Shown here: positions 35,260 through 45,125 of the stretch, one piece after another
Numbering within the stretch: the first letter of the stretch is position 1
Layout: every line of letters begins with the position of its first letter
Assembly (NCBI RefSeq): GCF_030272615.1
Contig: NC_081406.1
Location: 403,777,439 to 403,841,438 of the forward strand
From: Cryptomeria japonica
Taxonomy: Eukaryota; Streptophyta; Pinopsida; Cupressales; Cupressaceae
Direction of reading: 5' to 3'
Length of the DNA: 64,000 nucleotides
Position numbers and translations under genes: made by a program
Notes under the pieces: model-generated
What the model was told of the DNA's origin: nothing
What the model saw: only the letters and a program-made list of their open reading frames with translations
Database searches by the model: none

Positions 35260-35755
35260 TCGGTAAAGGTATGAAGGGATTGCATTCTCTCAAAGATTAA
35301 ATATTAACAGTTCCTATTTTATCATGCACTTAATTCAAAATCTACATAGTTAAAGATGAATTAGAAAATTTTATCAAGTCTTTTGGAAGCTTGTCTAGTC
35401 GGTGAATATAGGAAGACTTGCTACTCAGTGAGAGCATAGAAAGGAAGTGGTACCGAGTGCATTTAATGTCTTTTGACCTAACTGCATGAAGCCTGATAAG
35501 GTATATTGAATACTTAAAGCTATTGCGCGGTCATTTTTCATTCACCAAGTTTTCAAGAAAGTAGAGCAAAGCAAATCAAAGGCGATCAAACCACCTCCCG
35601 AGCAAATTCAAAGGTATTTACATCAATCTCAACGCATTATCAAGATAGTTTACCGATCATATCAAGTTGTTATTATCTACTAAGTGTGAAGCGTCTTCTA
35701 TTTGAAAGTCTTCAAACCCTAAGGATCTTTTGTTAGTATTTACCTGAAATCTGCA
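35260..35755 (+). other. Spacer between ORF1 and ORF2 of element B
   Basis: About 500 bp without a usable reading frame. Contains ACCGAG and CGGTGAA words typical of the family and ends with TACCTGAAATCTGCA just before the ORF2 ATG. Possible leader of a separate ORF2 RNA, but no splice signal is clear enough to call. Confidence 0.45.
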
Positions 35756-38700
35756 ATGGCACTTAAGATCTAGAATCCCATTGTTGTTGAGAAAATTGAA
35801 AAGCCCTCACTGAAATACTCTTTAACTCCCAAAATTGCATCTGAACCGGATGACAAAACTGCATTTTCACTCATTCTGGATAGAGTTTTATTAGTCGAGG
35901 ATGTGAGATTCTTCACTAAGTGTCGAGTTGAAGAACTAGGTCATGTTGAGATCAAAGACACATATGATGAACTGTCTATCGATGGTAAAATGGATAGAAA
36001 ATATGAACACATCAGAATCAAGGGATTGACCGAAGCCCTAACCTATCCTCGTGTCTTCAAACCCTAGTGGGTTAAGTTTGTTCTAAGTAGAGTTCATGAT
36101 GACTTCATGTGGCTAGAAGAACAACCATTTAAGATCACCAAGGAAATCATTCATTTGATCACTGGTTACCCTATTTATGATCATGCCCGTGCTCAAAAAA
36201 TGATATCACAGAAGGAATTAATCAGTTTAACCGAAGTAGAATCAGATTACAGAGGACTGAAATTGAACAATGTCACTGATGCAGAGCTAAAGTTTGTCAT
36301 TAGAATAATAGGTTACTATTTCTTCCAATCAGCAAGGGAAAATAGTGTAGCCTATGCAGCAGTAGACTTAGCTTATAAAATTGTGAAGAAAGGCATGAAA
36401 ATTGATTTATGTGAGGTATTGTTGAAAAACCTGTATTGTTGAAAAACCTGTTTGAGAATCTGAACACCATAAGGAAGCCAAAGAAGAACAATTCGGTGAA
36501 CACACTAAAGTTTGGATCACTATTAATATGCATGTTTTTCTATTTTGAGAAGTTCTTTCCATCAGCCGGTAAAGTTGTTTGGGAGCTACATCGACCAATC
36601 ACCCATCAAATCAATGACTTCATCAAGAAGCTAGGTGACAATTTTAATGATATTATGGATGATTATTTCAGCAAGTTTCAAGAGAAGATGCATAACAGGT
36701 ACCGAATTCCACCCCAGCTAGTAGAGACATACAAGGATGTCATATGTTTTGAAGTGGACACTGATTACTGCTATGTTAATGTTGTGGAACTGAGAACTCA
36801 ATCTTTGCCACCTATGGGTTATGAGATTGATTTTGACATCACACAATAGTAGAAAGATTCTTTTCTAACATTACCAAGGCATGCTACTGAGCTGAGGTAT
36901 GGAACATATGAAGAAGTGAAGGAAAAAGTAAAAATGAGCATTGTAGTACCCAAGGCTACAAGGAAGGCAACAAAGATGATTAAGACATTAACGGAGAAAT
37001 TTGGAGAAGTTTCTTCCTCCACACCTGTCAAAGGCAATATAGTGATCACCAAAGAGGAATATAAAGCACAAGAGGCAGCCATAACACTGAGCACTGAATT
37101 GCCTAAGGGAAAAGTGTTGAAAAGAAAGAAACAAGATACATCAAAAGTATCACCGACTCCTCCTGCAAAGTGACCTAACACAAGAGCATCTGCAGCTTCA
37201 CCGAGTAAGAAAACAAAGAGTGTTGCCGCACCCAAGGTAACAAAAACTTACAAGAAATCTACTTGGAGGCTCATTTTAACCAAAGAGTCAAGTGACACTG
37301 AATCTGAAGATGCAAGTAAATTTTAGATTGTCAAGAGCAAAAAGGTAAATGTACATAGTGTTGAAAATTTTTGTGCTAATCTGAAGCAATATGGTGGATT
37401 TGGAGCATTCAGATATGTTAAATATGAATCCAAATATGATGATGAAAAGAGAAAAATAGAAGAAGCTATCATCTACACACTATTGAAATTCCGATTGGCT
37501 CCATTGGAATTATCTAAATCTCTTCCAAATGAGTTATATTTGCATATTGACAATAGGTGGAAGTATGCCATGGATTTAGAGAAATAGATGAGAGAAAGAA
37601 GTCTGGTACATCTTTTCCCATACATGTCAGTAGATGAGATCACCGAACATCTGAAAAACTGCCACACAAAATTCCTAGTCAACCAAAGAGCCTTGAAATT
37701 GATGAATGACCTTTACTTGGATGTAGAGAATGAGACCAAGGAAAAATGGTAGGAAATATTTTGCATCAAGAATGCTGGTGAACAAGCTGAAGTTGAAATA
37801 GTTGATGTCACTGAGCAAGTTCCTGATATCACCGAGCAGGACCCTGCTGACACTATACAAGTAGATGAGGATGTCATGGAAACCGAGGCACTTGAACAGG
37901 AAATGATCGAAGGGAATGCATATTCCAAACTGGTATCCAGTGAGTCAATTTTGGAGAAAGTTCAGTCCTATCCTCCGGTCACTTAGTCTACTTCAACCAA
38001 GGCCCCACAAGATACTGAACAAGGGATAGAAGGTCACAAATCTACAGAAGGAGAAACTGATTCTCAGGCCACCGGGGAACAGTCTTCACAAGCTCCTTCT
38101 AGCACTGAAAATGTTACATCTGAGACCCCAAGCACTGAAGCACCGAAGGACACAGCAAAGGCTACATCAAAGGTTAAAGAAACCGACCAAAGTGTTGCCT
38201 CTACCGAGCAACGTACCGAGGGTCACCAAGCCTCACAAGCCATTGTTTTAGTTCAACCGATGAAAGGTAAAGAAAAGAAGATGAAAAAGCATAGTTTCAA
38301 ATTAGATTTGTCTAAACCAATAGTGTTGCCCAATGTTGATATATCCAAATTAAAAAGGCAAACACTCATTGAATTTGGAGAACTATGCAAAGCCAAAGCC
38401 GAACAGGAGAAACAAATGGCTATTCAAAATAAAAATAAAGTACTTCAGAAGGTGAAAGCACTCTTAACCGATATGCTACCTAAAGCTATAGTAACCAAAG
38501 ATGCAGCCATCCACATTCAACTGGATGAACTCCTAACCAAGATAGAGACATCTGGAGTAGATGCATTTGAATATTTGAGCAAGATAAAAGACAAGGAGCT
38601 CACTGCTAAAATAATTGAAGAGGTATAGAAAGCTATTGCCATTGGAAAAGTTAAACTTTTAAAATTTATGGTTGAGTTGTCCCATCAACTCAAGCACATT

Positions 38701-39156
38701 CTTTATTTATTTCAGAAAGTCTGTACATTTTCTCTATTCATTAAGGACATCAAAAATAAAATAGAAGCAATTGAGAAAGAGATCACCGATCTCTCTAATA
38801 AGTTGACCACTGAGCCACATTCCATTCAAAAAATTTATACCAAGCTACAACAGCTCATGGCTCAATAATTGGAACTAAGGAATGAAGAACACAAGATAAG
38901 GATGGACATAATGACACTTCAAACATTATTCCTTCCTCATCTTTCATCCGTCCAAGAGCAGATCAACAAAGCTACCTCCCTATCCACTCAGCAAGAGGGA
39001 AGCACCTTAGATAGACTCATCTCACTGTTAGCTAACATTACAGCTCAGAATTCACTTATGGACAGTGTTAAGGATGCCCTCTCTGCCGCCCTTACCGATG
39101 CAAAGACAAAGTACAAATCCATTTTTGACCAGTTGCCACCACCGAATGGTAACTAA
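35756..39156 (+). pseudogene. ORF2 of element B: large unrecognised protein, about 1,127 codons
   Basis: ATG at 35756 (MALKI, then a stop), stop TAA at 39154. The span is 3,401 bp; subtracting a 17-bp tandem duplication at 36417-36450 gives 3,384 bp, exactly 1,128 codons including the stop, so the duplication explains the single frame change. Parts in order: N-terminal globular region (VKFVLSRVHDDFMWLEEQPF, KITKEIIHLITGYPIYDHAR, VVWELHRPITHQINDFIKKL), a basic Ser/Thr/Lys middle (KVLKRKKQDTSKVSPTPPAK), SLVHLFPYMSVDEITEHLKN, a long acidic linker, HSFKLDLSKPIVLPNVDISK and a coiled-coil tail (IKNKIEAIEKEITDLSNKL, SLMDSVKDALSAALTDAKTK). A handful of stops interrupt it. No enzyme motif. Homologous to ORF2 of A throughout; C agrees in plan and N-terminal pattern. 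Confidence 0.78.
36417..36450 (+). repeat. 17-bp tandem duplication disrupting ORF2 of B
   Basis: TATTGTTGAAAAACCTG occurs twice in a row (36417-36433 and 36434-36450). It shifts the frame and brings a stop (NLYC then TGA). Element A has the single-copy state, so the duplication is specific to this copy of B. Confidence 0.93.
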
Positions 39157-39500
39157 GTTTAGATGTTTGTCAAAAAGGGGGAGTGAGTATAGCATACAAG
39201 TATACAAAGGAATGTAGTATATAGGGGTAGTACACCAATCATAATAGAATATTCAAATGCACAGTCAATTTTGACCGGGAACAGAGAATAGAGCAGTGAA
39301 CTGAGAAGTTATCATAGAACATTGATCACCGATCATGCAAAATTAGAAGTTTTGTATAGTATAGTGATAAGGGGAGTATATCTAAATATACTATTTCATT
39401 GACTAATGTATATACTGTCTGTTTAGTCAAATTTTGCAAGTATATAGATTTTTGAGCTATGACTTTGAAAGTAGTTTTATTAAACATCTCAACTAATGTC
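39157..39500 (+). other. 3' untranslated region of element B
   Basis: Between the ORF2 stop and the polypurine tract. No gene. Matches 13820-14097 of element A in reverse, including TTGTCAAAAAGGGGGAGT right after the stop, a second purine run that could act as an extra plus-strand primer. Confidence 0.55.
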
Positions 39501-39510
39501 AAAAGGGGAG
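39501..39510 (+). promoter_or_regulatory. Polypurine tract of element B
   Basis: AAAAGGGGAG, 2 bp before the 3' LTR start TGTTACTACT. Fits plus-strand priming. Confidence 0.85.
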
Positions 39511-39512
39511 AT

Positions 39513-40701
39513 TGTTACTACTTATTAAGTTGCCATTAGTTTTATATCCAAAGTCATTCTATATACTCTACTCAATTACCTCTACCGAAACATTTAGTCG
39601 ATATGCACAGAACAGTCGGTTAAAGAAGAAAGTAATCACAGAGCCCAGTATACACCGAGTTGTCTACCAAGTATCATTCCATGTCTACCGAGCAGAAATA
39701 ATGACACACCGAGTTGATATACACCAAGTGAAACGTGTTACCAGATTCATTGAACCTAGACATACATCTGGAAACGTGTTACAAGATCGAGGAACATAGA
39801 ACCGTTATCACATTGGAAATTGCACTTAAGGATTGTGTATGATTTTGAGGTCATCTAACCAATGAAATATTTTGTATAGTTATTCATTTGATAAATCATG
39901 TTTGTAAGATCGAAGCAATGAATAAGATCACCAACATAAGAGATCTATTTATAAAACATGGATTAAGATCAGATATATAAAGAATAAAGTGACAGAGAGA
40001 GATATAGAGGTGTATAAAGCAAGACATGTGAGATACATAAGAATGCACTGAGTGTTATGACTGTTACAGAGACACAGAGGTCACCGAGAAGGATTTTAAA
40101 GAACAGAGTAAATAGAAGGGTTTACTGAGTTACTTTATGGGTTACCGAGGTATGCTATAAGCAAGGTAATCTCATTTTGAGCACATAGAATCTGCTATAA
40201 CATTTAAGATGTAAAGTTGTAGATATTTGTAATGATTTATTGTAATATTTTGAAGTTGTAAGACAAACCTTTAACAAGGTAAAAGACTCTAACAAAGTCT
40301 ATAAATTGTAAAGCCTTTAACCAAGTGCAACATTTAGAATAAGTGTTGTAAAATCCTTTAGCAAGGTAGATCTAAAGATCTTAATACTCCTAACATGGTA
40401 AGCTATCAGAAATAGCTGAACATGTAGCTCTAACCAAGCACTCTTTATTATTGCAGTGGTGAAGTTGTAGGTGCCATCCCCACCATAGTTTTTCTCTCTA
40501 ACCAAGAGTTTTTGCGTAACCAAAATATATGAGTTATGGAGTGAGTCATGTATGATTCTTATTTATTTGTTTTAGCTTTATGTTATGTTGCAGAAGTTTT
40601 TGGTTTATGCATAATAGTGAAGTTATTGTTGATAAAAGGTTTTGAAGTACTGACTCACCCCTCCCCTCTTAGTACATTAGCTTTCCATATTGGGCCTAAC
40701 A
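39513..40701 (+). mobile_element. 3' LTR of element B
   Basis: Starts TGTTACTACTTATTAAGTTG and ends TTCCATATTGGGCCTAACA, followed by the GTAAC duplication. Near-copy of 31261-32460, with a TATTTATAAA box at 39945 and the same ACCGAG cluster. Confidence 0.93.
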
Positions 40702-40706
40702 GTAAC
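40702..40706 (+). repeat. 5-bp target duplication GTAAC of element B (right)
   Basis: Exact partner of 31256-31260. Confidence 0.92.
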
Positions 40707-40890
40707 TTAATGCCATGTTTATTTTCTATTTTAATTCCTAATAAGAGGGCCTCATATTTAGCATCATTATTGGTACACTCAGAAGTTAGCAAGAAAGAGT
40801 TTAAATTTTTTTCCATTAGGTGAAATAAATACAACTCCTGCTCCATTTCCATCCTTACTGCAGACACCATCAAAATATAATTTCCAAATT
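40707..40890 (-). pseudogene. pol: gypsy D: N-terminal part of the extra RNase H
   Basis: WKLYFDGVCSKDGNGAGVVF holds the first catalytic Asp (FDG), and after a frameshift TSECTNNDAKYEALLLGIKI holds the catalytic Glu (KYEAL). The third Asp is across element B at about 31240. This RNase H lies directly after the protease and before the reverse transcriptase. Confidence 0.87.
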
Positions 40891-41590
40891 AAATTTTCAT
40901 TTTGTTTAACCATTTCTGTAACTTTATTAAGTTTTAAAGGTTTAGAAATACTTACCTGAAAGTTGTCCATATCAGAATGGCAAAAGCAAGTCACTTCATT
41001 AGGATCAACCTCTTCTATGAGATATGGAGCTCTTGGTTCTTTGTTTATCCTCACCACTGTCCCTTTTACTGGAATAGTGGCATATGACAAGTCAAGTTGA
41101 ACATATCCACCCACTAAGTTGGACCACTGTTTGGACAATAGCATCCCATAGTTCGCAGGCACTTGTACAACTATGATATCTATTTTGTATGCAATGTCTG
41201 GGCAGGCTGGGAATCTGAATTCAACGTCCTTCATGATTTCTACTATAGGAACTGACCTATTTTCCATGGCACAACACTTACCGTAAGGTGTGTCAACATG
41301 CATTCCCAACTCTTTCATGACATCTTTTGGCATGATATTTACTGTCGCTCCTGAGTCTATCATGCAATTTTTTAGCATTTTTTCATTTATCAACAATGTT
41401 AGATAAAAAGGATCTACCTATGTGAGGATTTTGGTAACAGATGTGCCAAAATACACCACAGGAGGATCTTCCCTACTCACTTCTCCAACATTAGATATAA
41501 TTTTTAAAGTCTCATTTTTGTAATCTGGAAATTTTATTACTTCTAGCAAAGGCATAAATATCTTCACCTGGGATAGTGCTTGAGAAATGA
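40891..41590 (-). pseudogene. pol: gypsy D protease
   Basis: MLKNCMIDSGATVNIMPKDV contains the retropepsin DSG triplet at about 41349-41357. It is followed by VDTPYGKCCAMENRSVPIVE and VVQVPANYGMLLSKQWSNLV, as in plant gypsy proteases. It is in the same frame as the start of the extra RNase H. The upstream part (41400-41590) has stops. It would process the Gag-Pol precursor. Confidence 0.87.
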
Positions 41591-43935
41591 ATGAATTACA
41601 ATTTGAATTGGGCTTACTTACTTATTTCTTCTCTATAGGATTAATGAGCTTTGGCATTTCAATTTGTTTAGTCTATTTTGGTTCTTTCCCTTTCTTGGCA
41701 CCTGCATCCTTTCCCTTGGCTGCGTTATTATTGGTCCCACCAGATTTTGTGACCTTGGCAAAAATACCTACTGGCTTGCCCTGCTCATTGTTGACATTCC
41801 TATTTCTCAGTTGGTAATTGCTTTTCACTTGTTCTATAACTACAATAGTGAAAGCTTTCTTCTCTTCTTTAGTCAGGTTTCTCAAAGAAGGCACTGCTTC
41901 CTCCTGAAACAATTTTCTCAAAGCAGGGATATCTTCATCATCATCAGAAAAAACCTGTTGTATGCTATATTGCAAACTCTCTCTTCTTTGATGCACATCA
42001 GAATATTCTTCTTCTTCAGATAAATCCTCATTTCTTCCCCAATATGGATAAGACAAAAGGGCATTCATAGTTGGTTCATAATCCTCATTTTTATCTTCCT
42101 ATTCTATCAAGCCCTGGGCAACCATGCACTGTTCTGCAACATGAGCTAGATTACATACATCACACAATGGATACTCATCTACAAAGGTTGTGGCTTTCTT
42201 TAATGGATTAGGAGTCTCTTTGTTTGTATTAGGTGTTACTGGTTTTCCATCCTTCCAATTTGTGTTATATGACATGTCATGCAACCTTGACCTATTGTAA
42301 TTTATTTTATTATTGTTTCTGTATGGTTGCCTTTCATTAGGATTTTGCTTACCCTTTAGGTCCTTAAGCATGTCCATGGTCTGGTAAGATCATCTTTCTT
42401 GGGAACCCTAGAGTTGTACAACTTTGGATCATCTCTCTTAGCAACCTTCCTAGCCACCTTCCTATTATTTTCAATAGTAGTAGTTGTCTTGAATGCTTGT
42501 TGTAAGGTATCAGGTCTATGAGACAAAATATCATAATGGGTTTTGCTATCAAAAACACTCAAATAAAAGTTAATCAGAAATGAATCAACAGGTCTGACAT
42601 ATCTGGGTATTCTATTTAATACTTTATTAAATCTTTTATTAAATTTAGCAATTGATTCATTTTGATTCCTCCTTATACTTGTTAATTCATGGGATGCAAA
42701 TGAAGGATCATTGTGATCTCCAAATTCTTCCAAGAACAGCGTTACAAATTCCTACCTGCTGCAAATACATCTATCAGGAAGGATTCTATACCATTCTCAT
42801 GCATCCTTTGTTAAATACTGAACAAACAATTTCATGAATACATCCTCATGAGGAACCTCAAATTCTTCAATGATATTTTTTACATTAACTGCATGTTGTT
42901 CTGCTGAATCAATTCCATTTCCTAAGAATTTGGGAATTGCTAATCTTAAATCATTGGTGATCTGATTTGGATAACCAACAATGCCAGTGAAATCCAACTG
43001 TCTGTATCTTTCAATGATTAGGGTTGTTTGCCAACATCATGGTTGTTTTTATTGTTCATACTTCCTCTATTGAGTCCACCATTATTACCAGAATTACCAT
43101 TGTTCCCATTGTTTCCACCACCACTATTATTGCCATTATTATTAACATTATTATTGTTCCTACCTCCACCATTGCCATTTCCATAATTGCCATTGTTACC
43201 TCTATTATGTCCATTATTTTGATTGATACCATACCCATTACTTCCTATATGGTTACCCCTATTTGTGTTATTCCAATTCCCATCATTTTCCCCATTTCCA
43301 TTCCTTCTTCCATCCTCCTTCCTTTCTTCACTTTGATCCCTATGCACATCCCTCCATCTTCTACTTTCATTTACCAACGAGTTATCATAAGTTACAAAAG
43401 GCTGGTCTATTCTTCTCATATGAGGGGGACTATACTTTGGAACTACTTGTCTACTTGTTTCACCCCTCTCTTCTTCTACCTTGTTTCTTTTGGGGCTTGA
43501 AATATTATTTCTCTCTATTTCGAGTTTCTGCAACACCCAATCTAGTTGCCTTTTAAGTGCCCTCGCCATCTTGGCATCATTTGCATTCATATCAGTCATT
43601 CTAACAATAAGTTCATCCCATATTTTTGCTTAATGTTCCTCAGCAATCATGATCTCATCATGGCTATGTCTATTATCTTTTACATTTATTTTATAGAAAG
43701 GATTTTTCTCTCTATTCTTAGATTTTTCAACAGATGAAGAATCTTCCTCCCTACTAGGAAATCTCTTATATCCTTCAAACCCCATGTTTGATTTCTTCTC
43801 TTTGTTCTTTTTCTTGGGACTCAACTGAACAAGATCTTCTTGTCCTTTGTGCAGAGACCTCCTCCCCTGCATCAATTTTATTGATAGATGTCTAGGGGTT
43901 TCTCTTATTTTCTCAAAATACCAACTATTATTCAT
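41591..43935 (-). pseudogene. gag: gypsy D gag
   Basis: N-terminal charged region (SFRSREED-like, NIGFEGYKRF-like), then MTDMNANDAKMARALKRQLD and an Asn/Gly-rich low-complexity tract (about 43050-43250). The capsid domain runs from about 43010: DFTGIVGYPNQITNDLRLAI, EEFGDHNDPSFASHELTSIR and RNQNESIAKFNKRFNKVLNR, the retrotransposon Gag pattern. A frameshift near 42370 precedes the knuckle relic CDVCNLAHVAEQC. The rest (DLSEEEEYSDVHQRRESLQY) is acidic. Gag would form the particle. Several stops. Large for gypsy Gag, as is usual in Tat-type elements. Confidence 0.85.
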
Positions 43936-44061
43936 GTATTGAAATGTAGAGTCGCCACCTCCTAAGAGGAAAATATTACCAACTTAACTGATCTTCTGGG
44001 ATCCTCCCTCCAGTAGAGTCTTAAAAAAACTACCAGAGATTATGAAAACTCTATATAACAA
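43936..44061 (-). other. Leader of gypsy D between primer site and gag
   Basis: About 125 bp without a gene; short spacing between primer site and gag suggests that any extra 5' ORF is in the LTR itself. Confidence 0.5.
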
Positions 44062-44080
44062 CTCCCCAGCAGAGTCGCCA
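44062..44080 (-). promoter_or_regulatory. Primer-binding site of gypsy D
   Basis: The minus strand reads TGGCGACTCTGCTGGGGAG, 3 bp after the LTR. This TGGCGACT... type is known from Tat/Ogre-type plant gypsy elements, where it is attributed to tRNA-Arg; I recall this from general knowledge and cannot check the tRNA here. Confidence 0.8.
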
Positions 44081-45125
44081 ATCTGTTGGTTCCCAAAACC
44101 ATATATTGGAAAACTTAAGGGTTTGCCAAATCCTCAACTACTCCAATTAGCTTTGACCAATGAACAGGGATGGTCAAAGACCAAATCCCTCTGCACTTAA
44201 GGCTCCACTGAACCTAGGTGGGTATACCTTTCTCTCTCAAACACTAAGAGGTCATTTAGAGTAGATTTAAACTTTATGGTTAGAAAATGCAAAATTGGAA
44301 AATGATTATTTTGCAATTATACTTTTATTAGGTGCTTCAAGTGAATACTTTTGAAAAGAAATGAAAATGATTATGATTGTATTTTGAGAATAAAATGCTT
44401 TCAGGATTTAAATGAAATATGTAAAGATCAGTTTATATAGGGCTTAGGAAGAATGTTTCTCTATTAAGGGACTTAAATTCATAATAAACCAAGACCTTAA
44501 AAGATAAATAACAGACTTGTGCCTCTATCTAGGGATATTTACGATACTTTGTGGATAGGAAATCCTATCAACTCTAGAGACAATAATAATCATCAACTAT
44601 GAAGGTTTCAATATATGTTACATAAACAATGAAAACCCAATATCACATTTAATGTAACAACATGTGATGGCACATCATAGAAAATCAAATGACAGATTTA
44701 TCAAGAGGACAAAGATAACTTATCAACACAAAAGTATGCAAAATATCTAGAAAGGAAACAATGAACCTTGTATATTAATCCTTAGGAAATGATTGCATAC
44801 ATAAGATGTACTTAAAGATACTCCATTACAGTCTGTTTGCACAAAAAATACTTCTTCCTCATATAGACTTCCTTGATAAATATAACTTATAGCCCTTACA
44901 GGCAACAACGATTTTTATTTTTCTAAATTTTCTAAAATCTTCTATCCTATATCCTAGATAGATTTTACATACAAAATGACTCACTATAAGTATGTGAATA
45001 AATAGTCATAGATGAAAATATGCACCCTTTCACGTTGCTAAACTAAAACCTAACTAAAACCTAACATCTAACTACTTAACTATTAAGGTAACATAGGACA
45101 ATTATAAAAAACATGAGAAATAAAA

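Larger units (their letters stand above)
31261..40701 (+). mobile_element. Element B: complete two-ORF LTR retroelement without pol
   Basis: 9,441 bp with LTRs of 1,200 and 1,189 bp, primer site, ORF1, ORF2, polypurine tract and an exact 5-bp duplication, all on the plus strand. It is inserted in the pol of gypsy D. The internal 7.05 kb includes a 1.5-kb foreign LTR (F). No protease, reverse transcriptase, RNase H or integrase motif is present, so it depends on another element. It is the intact relative of truncated element A and has the same plan as C. The LTR pair looks more alike than the pairs of C and D, consistent with the later insertion. Confidence 0.92.

Noticed and set aside
43024-43500. 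158-codon Ile/Thr-rich open frame on the plus strand
   Set aside because: Antisense shadow of the Asn/Gly-rich tract of gypsy D gag.
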